Assembly (NCBI GenBank): GCA_022768745.1
Contig: JALELK010000107.1
Coordinates: 26,326-90,325 of the forward strand
DNA from: Lachnospiraceae bacterium
Lineage (GTDB): Bacteria; Bacillota; Clostridia; Lachnospirales; Lachnospiraceae
Direction: 5' to 3'
Length of the DNA stretch: 64,000 nucleotides
In this document: one piece after another, positions 17,250 to 26,707 of the stretch
Position numbering within the stretch: position 1 is the first letter of the stretch
Layout: the number at the start of each line of letters is the position of its first letter
The notes under the pieces: model-generated
Seen by the model: only the letters and a program-made list of their open reading frames with translations
What the model was told of the DNA's origin: nothing
Database searches by the model: none
Made by a program: the position numbers and the translations under genes

Positions 17250-18091
17250 TGGCAAAAAAGAGACAGGAAGATGCACCGAAAGGGTCTCCGGCATGGATGT
17301 CTACCTTCAGTGATTTGATGAATCTGCTTTTGTGTTTTTTCGTTTTACTGTTCTCTATGTCTACGGTAAATGAAGAAAAGTTTGAGATTGTCATAGCGTC
17401 TTTGCAAAATAGTTTCAGCATCCTTCCCTCAGGAGGCACTACTGTGGGAGAGGGGCAGTTGATATCTTCCGGAATCAGCGCCTTGGAGAAGTTTGATATT
17501 TATTTCAACTCCTCATCGGCTTTGCCGGAGGGACAGTATGAGCCTGAGGACAAGGTGGAACAGAACCAGGGAATCACATCTGAGGAAGCCAAGGCTGAGT
17601 TGTCTGAAGAGGGGATGACTCAAAGCGAACAGATGGCTGAGCAGGTGGAGGATATGCTCAAAAAATATGGTTTGCAGGACAGTGTGGAAATAGAGTACAA
17701 CGAACAGTACGTACTTTTAAATTTAAATGGAGCACTTTTGTTTGAATCGGCAGAGGCCAGCGTTCGCAAGGAAGCAGAACCCATACTTCAAAAAATTGCG
17801 GTGATTCTGAACAACTACACAAACAATCTGATAGAAGTAGAGGGACATACAGACAATGTACCGGCCACCGGAGGGGCGTACGAAAGCAATGATGTTTTAT
17901 CCATGTATCGCGCCTTATATGTGGCGGATTATATTAGGGAACATTCCAATGTGGATGCCTCCCATATTAAATCCTCGGGACGTGGACAATATGCACCGAT
18001 TGCAGACAATTCCACTGCAGAAGGACGGGCCCGGAATCGAAGGGTTGAAATTAAGATTTATAATTCACTGAATACAAGAGGAATTGATTAG
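17249..18091 (+). CDS. motB: Flagellar stator protein MotB
   Basis: Anchors the stator to peptidoglycan. The single membrane helix (about 22-40) carries the essential ion-binding aspartate in TFSDLMNLLLCFFVLLFSMS (Asp22). After a long acidic linker, the OmpA-like peptidoglycan domain shows VEGHTDNVPATGG and GRARNRRVEIKIYNS. The GTG start shares one base with the motA stop. Length (280 aa) is normal. Confidence 0.95.
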   Translation: MAKKRQEDAPKGSPAWMSTFSDLMNLLLCFFVLLFSMSTVNEEKFEIVIASLQNSFSILPSGGTTVGEGQLISSGISALEKFDIYFNSSSALPEGQYEPEDKVEQNQGITSEEAKAELSEEGMTQSEQMAEQVEDMLKKYGLQDSVEIEYNEQYVLLNLNGALLFESAEASVRKEAEPILQKIAVILNNYTNNLIEVEGHTDNVPATGGAYESNDVLSMYRALYVADYIREHSNVDASHIKSSGRGQYAPIADNSTAEGRARNRRVEIKIYNSLNTRGID

Positions 18092-18102
18092 AGGAAAATA
18101 AT

Positions 18103-18615
18103 ATGAAAAAGAATCTGGTTACAGTAATTACACTTGCACTGGTATTGGTTAATCTGGTATTGACGGTTGTGCTTACAATTTCCATTGTTCCGGAAACAAA
18201 AAAAGCTAATGAACTGATTACAAAGGTCTGTGGAGCCATTGACCTGGAATTGGAAGCGGGAAGTTCCTCCAGCGCAGAAAATATTCCGATTGATCAAATC
18301 GAGGTTTATTCCATTGAAGACAGCCTGACAATCAATCTGAAAAAAGGCGATGATGGGGAAGACCATTTTGCAATCGTCAAAGTGGCTTTGTCTATCAACA
18401 AAAAGAATAAAGACTATAAAAAATTGCAGCCTCAGTTGGCAGAAAAGGACAGCTTGATACGGGCTGAGGTTGTCAATGTGGTTTCAAAATATACTTTAGA
18501 GGAAATTAAGAACAATCAGACAGCGGTTCAGAATGAAATATTGAAGAATCTGCAAAAGAAATTTGCATCTGATTTTATTGTTGCAGTTGGTTTCCCGGAT
18601 GCACAGTATCAGTAA
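18103..18615 (+). CDS. fliL: Flagellar basal body-associated protein FliL
   Basis: Single-pass inner membrane protein (170 aa) that surrounds and stabilises stators. An N-terminal membrane helix (about 6-27, TVITLALVLVNLVLTVVLTI) is followed by an extracytoplasmic FliL domain. The end, LKNLQKKFASDFIVAVGFPDAQYQ, resembles the family C-terminus. Placement between motB and fliM agrees. Confidence 0.88.
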   Translation: MKKNLVTVITLALVLVNLVLTVVLTISIVPETKKANELITKVCGAIDLELEAGSSSSAENIPIDQIEVYSIEDSLTINLKKGDDGEDHFAIVKVALSINKKNKDYKKLQPQLAEKDSLIRAEVVNVVSKYTLEEIKNNQTAVQNEILKNLQKKFASDFIVAVGFPDAQYQ

Positions 18616-18649
18616 AATGACAGAGTGACGTGACAGGTGGTGAGAAGAC

Positions 18650-19630
18650 TTGAGTGATATTTTATCACAAAATGAGATTGACAATTTATTGCAGGCTTTG
18701 AGTAGTGGTGAAGTTGATGCTGAAGAGATGAAGGTCAGCAGTGAAAAGCAGGTAAAGAACTATGACTTTTCAAGGCCCTCCAAGTTTTCAAAGGAACACC
18801 TGCGAACCTTGGAAATTATATTTGAACATTATGGAAGGTTATTGTCCACCAATTTACCGGTATACCTGAGAAAAAATATTCAGGTAGAGGTGATGAATTC
18901 CGAGGCGGTAACCTATATGGAGTTTTCCAATTCCCTTTCCAACCCGGTTATTCTAGGAGTGGTGAATATGGAGCCCCTTGAAGGAAATATCATTGTTGAG
19001 ATGGCAGCAAAGCTTGGTTATGCAGTTGTGGACAGAATGCTTGGCGGGGAGGGAGAACCTCTGGATAAAGTCCGTGAGTTTTCTGAAATTGAATTGTTGA
19101 TTATCGAGCGTATTATGACTGCCTGCGTACAATTATTGAGGGAGCCGTGGGAAAATGTTGTGGATGTAAATCCCAGATTGGAGAGGATTGAGACAAATTC
19201 ACAGTTTGCTCAGATTATCTCTCCTTCGGAGATGATTGCAATTATAACCATTAATATCAAAATCGGTGAGGTGGAAGGACTGATGAATATATGTCTTCCT
19301 TATATTACCTTAGAGCCGGTTATGGATAAATTAAATACCAAGTTCTGGTATTCCAGCATGCAAGAAAAGAATGAGAGAGAGTATGCGGATGTGATAGAGA
19401 ACTTGATTTCCAAGGCTGTTATTCCTGTAAAAGCAATTTTAGGAAACAGCACCATATCCGTCAGTGATTTTTCCGGATTACAGGTGGGAGATATTGTTCG
19501 CCTGGACACAAAGGTGAATCAGGAGTTGGACGTTTATGTGGGAGACATTAAAAAATTTACTGCACTGCCCGGGGCAACGGGAGAGGATTATGCGGTTAGA
19601 ATCACATCAGTCATAAGGGAGGAGCAATAG
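18650..19630 (+). CDS. fliM: Flagellar motor switch protein FliM
   Basis: Switch-ring protein that binds phospho-CheY through its N-terminal peptide. It starts MSDILSQNEIDNLLQALSSG, the CheY-binding peptide consensus. The CheC-like middle (about 45-230) and C-terminal SpoA domain (about 250-325) follow. The TTG start (18650) has GGTGGTGAG upstream. Length 326 aa is typical. Confidence 0.96.
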   Translation: MSDILSQNEIDNLLQALSSGEVDAEEMKVSSEKQVKNYDFSRPSKFSKEHLRTLEIIFEHYGRLLSTNLPVYLRKNIQVEVMNSEAVTYMEFSNSLSNPVILGVVNMEPLEGNIIVEMAAKLGYAVVDRMLGGEGEPLDKVREFSEIELLIIERIMTACVQLLREPWENVVDVNPRLERIETNSQFAQIISPSEMIAIITINIKIGEVEGLMNICLPYITLEPVMDKLNTKFWYSSMQEKNEREYADVIENLISKAVIPVKAILGNSTISVSDFSGLQVGDIVRLDTKVNQELDVYVGDIKKFTALPGATGEDYAVRITSVIREEQ

Positions 19631-19633
19631 TAG

Positions 19634-20830
19634 ATGAGCGACGGAGTATTATCCCAAGAAGAAATTAACGCACTGTTAAATGGTGGTGTTTCTGGGGCTT
19701 CTGACGCGGCAGGTGAAGTGGAAAGCAATCTTACACCTGATGAGGTGGATACCATAGGAGAAATCGCCAATATCAGTATGGGCACAGCAGCGACTACGCT
19801 GTTTTCTCTGGTTAACAAAAAGGTTGAAATTTCCACCCCGGTAGTATCCCTTGGCACATGGGAAGAAATTGTAGAAAAATATGAGAAGCCATGTGTTTTA
19901 GTTAGAATTGCTTATACAAAAGGGTTAGACGGAAGCAATATATTGGTTTTAAAAGAAAATGATGTTAAGGTAATTACCGATTTGATGATGGGAGGCGACG
20001 GCTCTAACACAGACGGTGATATCGGAGAAATTCATCTTAGTGCCATTAGCGAGGCTATGAATCAGATGATGGGTTCCTCGGCTACCTCATTATCTTCTAT
20101 GTTAAATAAGACGATTGACATCAGTCCGCCTTCTTCTGATTTGATTGATTTACAAGAATCCATCGATGGCGGCGAGATAGATGAATTCCTGAATAAAACC
20201 TTTGTGAAGATTACCTTTACAATGGTGATTGAAGGATTGGTTGACAGCGAGATAATGCAGTTGTATCCTTTATCTTTGGCGAAGGATATGTGTGCAAGTA
20301 TTACGGCAAATATGGAAAATGATTCGGCGTCCACTGTGGATGACAATGCATTTTCCGGAGGCAGCCAGCCGGAACCGGCTTCGGCACAGGAGCCGGTAGC
20401 ACCGCAGCCCCAACCGCAGCCTCAACCACAATCTCAACCACAACCGCAACCTATGCAACAGGATATGATGGGAGGACAGGGACCATATATGCAACCACCT
20501 CCAATGCAGTACGCACCTCCGTATCCGACGCAACAGGTAAATGTACAGCCGGCACAGTTCCAGCCGTTTTCAGGCAGCTATCCGGCACCATATCAACCGG
20601 AAAATATCGATTTGATTATGGATGTACCTTTGGAGGTTACCGTTGAATTGGGAAGAACCCATAAATCAATTCAGGACATTTTGGATTTTGCACCCGGTAC
20701 TATTATTGAGTTAAACAAGATAGCCGGTGAGCCTATAGATGTTTTGGTCAATGGCAAATATGTTGCAAAAGGCGAAGTAGTAGTTATTGAAGAATCATTT
20801 GGTATAAGAATTACCGATATAATGAAATAA
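19634..20830 (+). CDS. fliY: FliY: CheY-P phosphatase and FliN-type switch protein
   Basis: Gram-positive replacement for FliN that also dephosphorylates CheY. It starts MSDGVLSQEEINALLNGG, a FliM-like CheY-binding peptide. It then has a CheC-like domain with two ExxN sites, IGEIANISMGTAATT and AISEAMNQMMGSSATS. A Pro/Gln-rich linker of repeated PQ pairs follows (about 255-310). The C-terminal SpoA/FliN domain contains VELGRTHKSIQDILDFAPG. Both ExxN pairs are intact, so phosphatase activity is plausible. At 398 aa it is within range. Confidence 0.95.
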   Translation: MSDGVLSQEEINALLNGGVSGASDAAGEVESNLTPDEVDTIGEIANISMGTAATTLFSLVNKKVEISTPVVSLGTWEEIVEKYEKPCVLVRIAYTKGLDGSNILVLKENDVKVITDLMMGGDGSNTDGDIGEIHLSAISEAMNQMMGSSATSLSSMLNKTIDISPPSSDLIDLQESIDGGEIDEFLNKTFVKITFTMVIEGLVDSEIMQLYPLSLAKDMCASITANMENDSASTVDDNAFSGGSQPEPASAQEPVAPQPQPQPQPQSQPQPQPMQQDMMGGQGPYMQPPPMQYAPPYPTQQVNVQPAQFQPFSGSYPAPYQPENIDLIMDVPLEVTVELGRTHKSIQDILDFAPGTIIELNKIAGEPIDVLVNGKYVAKGEVVVIEESFGIRITDIMK

Positions 20831-20850
20831 ACCATAAGGAGACAAAGACA

Positions 20851-21213
20851 ATGGCAAAGAATATTTTAATTAGTGATGATGCAGCTTTTATGAGAATGAT
20901 GATTAGAGATATCCTTACCAAAAATGGATACAATGTGGTGGGAGAAGCTGAGAACGGAAAGGTAGCAGTCGATAAGTATGTGGAATTAAAGCCGGATCTG
21001 GTGCTGATGGATATCACAATGCCGGAGATGGATGGAATTGAAGCATTGAAGGCTATCAGAGAAAAAGATGGAAATGCGGCTGTTATCATGTGTTCGGCTA
21101 TGGGACAGCAGGCTATGGTTATCGAAGCAATTCAGTCCGGAGCAAAGGATTTTATTGTAAAACCATTCCAGGCAGAACGTGTTTTGGAAGCAGTAAAGAA
21201 GGTTATTGGTTAA
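20851..21213 (+). CDS. cheY: Chemotaxis response regulator CheY
   Basis: Single receiver domain (120 aa) that carries the signal from CheA to the motor. All hallmark residues are present: the acidic pair in LISDDAAFMRMM, the phospho-acceptor Asp in LVLMDITMPEMDG, Ser in MCSAMG and Lys in DFIVKPFQ. This intact receiver contrasts with the altered one in CheB of the same cluster. It lies between fliY and fliO as in Bacillus subtilis. Confidence 0.96.
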   Translation: MAKNILISDDAAFMRMMIRDILTKNGYNVVGEAENGKVAVDKYVELKPDLVLMDITMPEMDGIEALKAIREKDGNAAVIMCSAMGQQAMVIEAIQSGAKDFIVKPFQAERVLEAVKKVIG

Positions 21214-21214
21214 G

Positions 21215-21592
21215 ATGATATTGTTATCTTCTACCGGTGAGAGCATATTTCAACTTTTGGTTGTACTTTTTTGCTTTGTAGTTGTTTTAGTTCTTACATA
21301 CTATACCACCAGATGGATTGCGGGCTATCAGAAAGCCCATAGCTTTAATAAAAATCTTTCGGTGATGGAGACTCTAAAACTTACGAACAATAAGTACATT
21401 CAGCTGATTCGGGTGGGGAAAGACACCTATTATGCAATCGCTATAGGAAAAGATGAAATTTCCGTTATAGGGCAGGTTTCCAAAGACGACCTGGTAGATA
21501 TTCCAGAGATGGAAAAAGAAGAAATTCCCACGGTCAAAGGGGATTTTGAAGATGTTTTAAATAAGATAAAAGAACGACTGCCTAAAAAGTAG
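21215..21592 (+). CDS. fliO: Flagellar export gate protein FliO (FliZ in Bacillus)
   Basis: Small membrane protein that helps assemble the FliP-FliR export gate. One membrane helix lies at about 12-32 (LLVVLFCFVVVLVLTYYTT), followed by a cytoplasmic domain with LKLTNNKYIQLIRVGKDTYY. The track starts at TTG 21206 inside cheY. ATG 21215 directly after the cheY stop is my choice, though the ribosome site is weak either way. Position between cheY and fliP supports the call. Confidence 0.87.
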   Translation: MILLSSTGESIFQLLVVLFCFVVVLVLTYYTTRWIAGYQKAHSFNKNLSVMETLKLTNNKYIQLIRVGKDTYYAIAIGKDEISVIGQVSKDDLVDIPEMEKEEIPTVKGDFEDVLNKIKERLPKK

Positions 21593-21600
21593 GTTGTAGT

Positions 21601-22428
21601 ATGATGAGTAAAAAGAAAAAAGTTTTTTGTATTTTTAGTATTATTTTGGCGACAGTTATGTTCTCCACAGCTGTTTTTTTACTGATTGGAGGCAGTGCAC
21701 ATGCGGCGCAGTCCCAGTATGGAGCTACAGATAATGCCCCTAATGCCAGTGATTTTGTCACAGGTCAGGGTGGCGTTTCACTCACCTTTGACTCTGATTC
21801 CGGAACACTTTCATCCACAGTTCGTATTTTACTGGTACTTACTGTTTTGGCGTTGGCACCTTCTATATTGATTATGCTCACGTCCTTTACCCGGATTATC
21901 ATAGTGTTGCATTTTGTCAGAGCAGCCATCGGAACCCAGACAGCTCCGCCGAATCAGGTTTTGATAGGATTGGCATTATTTTTGACATTATTTATTATGT
22001 GGCCCACATTTACAGCAATAAATGAACAGGCAATCCAGCCTTTGGATAAAGGTGAGATTACACAGCAGGAAGCAATGGACGCAGGAATGGAACCATTGCG
22101 TAATTTTATGTATGGGCAAACCCAGGAAAAAGACTTAAATATGTTTTGTGAAATAGCAGATGTGACATATAAGGATTATGATGATGTTCCGTTTGTTGTT
22201 TTAGTGCCAAGTTTTATCGTCAGTGAATTGAGAACAGCATTTATCATTGGTGTTGTGATATATATTCCGTTTATCGTAATTGATATGGTGGTTTCATCAA
22301 TCCTTATGTCTATGGGTATGATGATGCTTCCTCCTACCACGATTTCACTGCCTTTTAAGATTCTTTTATTTATATTGGCAGATGGCTGGAATCTGGTTAT
22401 TGGTGGATTGGTAAAGACCTTTTATTAG
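21601..22428 (+). CDS. fliP: Flagellar export gate protein FliP
   Basis: Core of the export gate, forming the pore complex with FliQ and FliR. The N-terminus carries a cleavable-looking signal (about 8-36, ending GGSAHA). Membrane helices follow with the family motifs TSFTRIIIVLHFVRAAIGTQ and PPNQVLIGLALFLTLFIM. VPSFIVSELRTAF and the C-terminal IDMVVSSILMSMGMMMLPP are also typical. Length 275 aa. Confidence 0.96.
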   Translation: MMSKKKKVFCIFSIILATVMFSTAVFLLIGGSAHAAQSQYGATDNAPNASDFVTGQGGVSLTFDSDSGTLSSTVRILLVLTVLALAPSILIMLTSFTRIIIVLHFVRAAIGTQTAPPNQVLIGLALFLTLFIMWPTFTAINEQAIQPLDKGEITQQEAMDAGMEPLRNFMYGQTQEKDLNMFCEIADVTYKDYDDVPFVVLVPSFIVSELRTAFIIGVVIYIPFIVIDMVVSSILMSMGMMMLPPTTISLPFKILLFILADGWNLVIGGLVKTFY

Positions 22429-22451
22429 AGTTATAGATAGGGGTGATTTTT

Positions 22452-22721
22452 GTGACAGAAGGCCAGGTTTTGGATATTGCAAGGGATGCAATTTACACCA
22501 TAATTATTTGTTCGGCTCCTGTTTTACTTATTTCTTTGGTAGTGGGATTGATTGTCAGTATTTTTCAGACAGTTACGTCCATTCAGGAACAGACATTAAC
22601 TTTTATTCCAAAGATTGTTGCTGTCTTTTTGGGAATTATGGTATTTGGATCCTTTATGCTGACTAACATTACAGAATATATGACGGAGTTATGGTCTAAT
22701 TTTAGTGCATACTTAGGCTAG
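22452..22721 (+). CDS. fliQ: Flagellar export gate protein FliQ
   Basis: Two-helix gate subunit. The family motif VSIFQTVTSIQEQTLTFIPK is intact, and hydrophobic segments lie at about 16-38 and 52-72. The track begins at GTG 22443. I prefer GTG 22452 because it gives the usual MTEGQVLDIARDA N-terminus with AGGGGTG in ribosome-site position. The gene lies between fliP and fliR. Confidence 0.94.
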   Translation: MTEGQVLDIARDAIYTIIICSAPVLLISLVVGLIVSIFQTVTSIQEQTLTFIPKIVAVFLGIMVFGSFMLTNITEYMTELWSNFSAYLG

Positions 22722-22728
22722 ACAGACT

Positions 22729-23508
22729 ATGGTTGAATACACGTTTGACATAAAAACATTTGAATATTTTTTGCTGATTTTGGTACGTATTTCCTGTTTT
22801 GCATTTGTTGCACCATTTTATGGAGCCAATGAGGTGCCCGGAAGGGTGAAAGTAGGTTTTTCTGCTTTCGTTGCCATCCTTATTTACAATATGGTTCCCT
22901 TGAAGAGTGCTACATATGTATCGGAAATCGGATATGCCATATTGGTGCTCAAGGAGGGAATTACAGGATTGCTGATAGGATTTGCGGCAAACATATGTAA
23001 TTCCATTATTTTATATGCAGGTACCATTATTGATACTGACATAGGATTATCTATGGCTATGATTTTTGATCCCTCAACAGGTTCACAGGTGAGTGTCACC
23101 GGAAATCTGTACAGCAAATTTTTGTTGTTGTTACTTATAACATCAAACATGTATCAGTATATCCTGCGGGCGTTGGTAGATTCTTTTTCCTTGTTTCCCC
23201 TTGGGGGACAGAATTTTCAGATGGATTCTTTGCTTAAGTCTATGACTCAGTTCTGCGGAGATTTATTTATCATTGCATTTCGTATTATACTCCCGGTATT
23301 TGCCTGTATTATGATATTAAATGCAATCCTGGGAATTATGGCAAAGGTAGCACCTCAGATGAATATGTTTGCAGTGGGAATTCAGCTAAAACTATTGGTT
23401 GGACTGGCTGTATTGTTTATCACAATTTTCCTGTTGCCGGACATTGCCAATTTCATTTTTAAAGAGATGAAGACCATGATGGTTTCGTTCATAGAGGGTA
23501 TGTATTGA
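22729..23508 (+). CDS. fliR: Flagellar export gate protein FliR
   Basis: Polytopic membrane protein (259 aa) that completes the FliP5Q4R1 gate. It has about six hydrophobic segments. The region APFYGANEVPGRVKVGFSAF and the motif GLSMAMIFDPSTGSQVSV match FliR. It ends two bases before flhB. In some clostridia fliR and flhB are fused; here they are separate. Confidence 0.95.
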   Translation: MVEYTFDIKTFEYFLLILVRISCFAFVAPFYGANEVPGRVKVGFSAFVAILIYNMVPLKSATYVSEIGYAILVLKEGITGLLIGFAANICNSIILYAGTIIDTDIGLSMAMIFDPSTGSQVSVTGNLYSKFLLLLLITSNMYQYILRALVDSFSLFPLGGQNFQMDSLLKSMTQFCGDLFIIAFRIILPVFACIMILNAILGIMAKVAPQMNMFAVGIQLKLLVGLAVLFITIFLLPDIANFIFKEMKTMMVSFIEGMY

Positions 23509-23509
23509 C

Positions 23510-24634
23510 ATGCAAACAGAAAATCAGTTGATATTAGCATACAATTTACAATGGTTTGCCAAGGATGGACCCGGTGGGGAAAAGACGGAACCGGCAACTG
23601 CAAAAAAACTGAGCGATGCCAGAGATGAGGGAAAGGTTGCAAAAAGTCAGGAGTTAAATTCAGCAGCTATGCTGATTGCTCTTTTTATGCTTCTCAGAAT
23701 TTTTGTCTCCTTTCTGGGTGAAGGTTTCGTAGGGGTGTTTCAATGGAGTTACAAATTGATTCCAGAAGTGGTACAGTCTGAGAGAAGCGGGATGACAGTA
23801 CGGGGCGTCTCCACCATTATCAATCAGTCGCTGGTGGAGATGTTGAAATTAATGGCTCCTTTTTTGATTGGCGGATTCGTTGTAGCAATTGTAATCAGTA
23901 TCGTTCAGGTTGGGTGGAAAGTATCTACAAAACCTATGGAACCAAAGCTGGACAAGTTTAATCCGATAAATGGATTTAAACGTATTTTTTCAAAAGATTC
24001 GGTATTTAATCTGTTTAAGTCCATTTTAAAAATTGCCTTGATATTTTATGTGGCCTATACTTGTATTAAGGATCAACAGAAAAATCTGTTTATACTTTAT
24101 GAAATACCTCTGAAACAGGCCATTTCATTAATTGGAAATATTATTATTGACACAGGACTTCGAATTAGTCTGGTATATCTGGTGGTTGGAATTGCGGATT
24201 ATGCCTATCAGAAATTCCGATTCAAAGAAGATATGAAAATGACGAAACAGGAAGTCAAAGAAGAATATAAAAATACAGAAGGTGATCCTCAGATTAAGGG
24301 GCAACAGAGGCAGAGAATGCGAGAGGCATCCCAGAGGAGAATGATGCAGGATGTCCCCAAAGCGGATGTGGTTATCACAAACCCGACCCATATTTCAGTA
24401 GCTATCCGTTATGATTCGGAGCAGGAAAGTGCACCTACAGTATTGGCCAAAGGTGAGGATTATCTGGCTATGAAAATCAGGGAAGCCGCAAAAGAAAATA
24501 ATGTCCCTATTATGGAAAATAAACCATTGGCGAGAGCGATTTATGCTACAGTGGATATAGGGGAACAGATTCCACCCGAACTATATCAGGCTGTGGCAGA
24601 AATCCTGGCAGTAGTATATAACAACAGACAATAA
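23510..24634 (+). CDS. flhB: Flagellar export switch protein FlhB
   Basis: Controls export specificity through self-cleavage. The N-terminal LQWFAKDGPGGEKTEPATAKK is the typical Gram-positive start. Four membrane segments follow. The autocleavage motif NPTH is present in ADVVITNPTHISVAIRYD, after a Lys/Glu-rich connector. The C-terminal domain continues with NVPIMENKPLARAIYA. Length 374 aa is usual. The ATG lies immediately after fliR. Confidence 0.97.
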   Translation: MQTENQLILAYNLQWFAKDGPGGEKTEPATAKKLSDARDEGKVAKSQELNSAAMLIALFMLLRIFVSFLGEGFVGVFQWSYKLIPEVVQSERSGMTVRGVSTIINQSLVEMLKLMAPFLIGGFVVAIVISIVQVGWKVSTKPMEPKLDKFNPINGFKRIFSKDSVFNLFKSILKIALIFYVAYTCIKDQQKNLFILYEIPLKQAISLIGNIIIDTGLRISLVYLVVGIADYAYQKFRFKEDMKMTKQEVKEEYKNTEGDPQIKGQQRQRMREASQRRMMQDVPKADVVITNPTHISVAIRYDSEQESAPTVLAKGEDYLAMKIREAAKENNVPIMENKPLARAIYATVDIGEQIPPELYQAVAEILAVVYNNRQ

Positions 24635-24657
24635 ATTGAGAAAGGAGGAAACGGAAG

Positions 24658-26706
24658 ATGGATTTTTCTAATGTAAAAAAGACAGATGTGGGTGTAGCTG
24701 CTTATTTGTTGGCTGCTGTAGCCTTTTTCATTATTCCGATTCCTTCTGTTTTATTGGATGTGATGTTGGCATTAAACATATCCATTGCTCTTATTATATT
24801 GTTAAATGTGTTGTTCGTTCAGGAAGTTTTGGATATGTCCTTTTTCCCTACGTTGCTATTATTTACGACCATTTTTCGTATTTCACTTAATGTTTCATCT
24901 ACCAGACTGATTTTAAGTTCCGGCTCTCCGGGAAACGTAGTGGAGACTTTCGGTCAGTTTGTGGGTGGAGGCGACTTGATTATCGGTGCCATTATCTTTA
25001 TCATCCTTGTGCTGATTCAGTTTATGGTTATCAATAAAGGTTCTGAGCGTGTGGCTGAGGTATCTGCACGTTTTACATTGGATGCTATGCCCGGTAAACA
25101 GATGGCCATTGATGCCGACTTAAATACCGGGGCTATCACAGAAAAAGAAGCCAGAGAGCGAAGAGAGAAGATTCAGAATGAGTCAAGTTTCTTTGGTTCT
25201 ATGGATGGTGCTACAAAGTACGTTAAGGGAGACGCGACAGCAGGTCTGATTATCACTTTTGTCAACCTTATTGGCGGTACCCTTATGGGAGTTTTGCGTG
25301 GTGGCATGAATTTCACAGATGCGATTCAGCAATATGGTGTGCTGACCATTGGTGATGGATTGTGCTCCCAGATACCATCCCTTTTAATTGCGTTGTCCAC
25401 AGGTATTCTGGTTACAAAGGGATCTAAGGAGGCGGATTTCAGCGGAACGCTGGTGAAGCAGTTGTTTGGTATACCAAAGGTTTTGTATATTGTAGGCGTT
25501 TCTATGATTTTCCTGGGACTTGTTACCACCTTAAACACCTTTTTGTTTGGTGCATTTGGACTGGTATTTATCATCTCTGGTCGTTCTATTTCAAAGAGTA
25601 TCGGTGAAGAAAATATCGAGGAAGAAGTGGCGGCGGAAGAATCGGAGGCCGAGGAAATCCGACGGCCGGAAAATGTTGTTTCCCTGTTACAGGTAGACCC
25701 GATTGAATTGGAATTTGGATATGGAATCATCCCTCTGGCAGATGTGAACCAAGGGGGAGATTTGTTGGACCGTGTGGTTATGATTCGACGTCAGATTGCA
25801 CTGGAACTGGGTACTGTTGTGCCGATTATACGTTTGAGGGATAATATTCAGTTAAACCCCAATCAGTACATTATAAAAATCAAAGGTGTTCAGGTGACAG
25901 AGGGAGAAATTTTATTTGATCACTACATGGCAATGAACCCGGGATATGTAGAGGAAGAGATTACAGGAATTCCTACCTTTGAGCCGTCGTTCCATTTACC
26001 GGCTATATGGATTACAGACAGTCAGAGAGAAAGGGCAGAGTCTTTGGGATATACGGTAGTTGATCCGCCATCTATTATCGCTACTCATTTGACGGAAGTG
26101 ATACGAAGTCATATTTCAGAGTTACTTACAAGACAGGATGTTCAAAATCTTATCAATAACCTGAAAGAGACAAATCCGGCATTGGTGGATGAGTTGACGC
26201 CAAAACTTTTAGGTCTTGGAGAGATACAAAAGGTATTGCAGAATCTGTTGAAGGAAGGCGTTTCCATACGAGATTTGCTTTCTATCTTTGAAAATCTTGC
26301 AGACCATGCAGCTACCACCAGGGATACCGATGTGCTTACCGAGTATGTGAGACAGGGGCTGAAAAGAGCTATCTCCGGACGATATTTTGTGCCCAATGAA
26401 GTGACAAGTGTGATTACCTTAGATCCGAAAGTAGAACAGGACATTATGGGCTCCATTAAACAGACCGAACAGGGGGCGTATTTGACTATGGATCCTGAGC
26501 GAATTCGAGGCATTATGAATTCCCTGGAGACGGAGATAGCAAAGTTAGAAGAATTGGGAAAGACACCTATTGTGGTTACCTCTCCAATTGTTCGTATGTA
26601 TTTTAAAAAGATGTCGGAAGACTATGTAAAGGATTTGGTTGTTGTATCATATAACGAGATTGAGTCTGATGTAGAATTGCAATCAATTGGGATGGTGACA
26701 GGATAA
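24658..26706 (+). CDS. flhA: Flagellar export gate protein FlhA
   Basis: Large export-gate protein that uses the proton-motive force and docks chaperone-substrate complexes. About eight hydrophobic segments fill the first 320 residues. The FHIPEP signature region includes RISLNVSSTRLILS, and SARFTLDAMPGKQMAIDADL is intact. The cytoplasmic nonamer-forming domain occupies about 345-682. Ribosome site AAAGGAGG lies upstream. Length 682 aa is normal. Confidence 0.98.
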   Translation: MDFSNVKKTDVGVAAYLLAAVAFFIIPIPSVLLDVMLALNISIALIILLNVLFVQEVLDMSFFPTLLLFTTIFRISLNVSSTRLILSSGSPGNVVETFGQFVGGGDLIIGAIIFIILVLIQFMVINKGSERVAEVSARFTLDAMPGKQMAIDADLNTGAITEKEARERREKIQNESSFFGSMDGATKYVKGDATAGLIITFVNLIGGTLMGVLRGGMNFTDAIQQYGVLTIGDGLCSQIPSLLIALSTGILVTKGSKEADFSGTLVKQLFGIPKVLYIVGVSMIFLGLVTTLNTFLFGAFGLVFIISGRSISKSIGEENIEEEVAAEESEAEEIRRPENVVSLLQVDPIELEFGYGIIPLADVNQGGDLLDRVVMIRRQIALELGTVVPIIRLRDNIQLNPNQYIIKIKGVQVTEGEILFDHYMAMNPGYVEEEITGIPTFEPSFHLPAIWITDSQRERAESLGYTVVDPPSIIATHLTEVIRSHISELLTRQDVQNLINNLKETNPALVDELTPKLLGLGEIQKVLQNLLKEGVSIRDLLSIFENLADHAATTRDTDVLTEYVRQGLKRAISGRYFVPNEVTSVITLDPKVEQDIMGSIKQTEQGAYLTMDPERIRGIMNSLETEIAKLEELGKTPIVVTSPIVRMYFKKMSEDYVKDLVVVSYNEIESDVELQSIGMVTG

Positions 26707-26707
26707 A

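Noticed and set aside
20402-20452. Short tandem repeats CCGCAACCT-like, as a possible repeat element
   Set aside because: They encode the Pro/Gln linker of FliY and are explained by protein composition.
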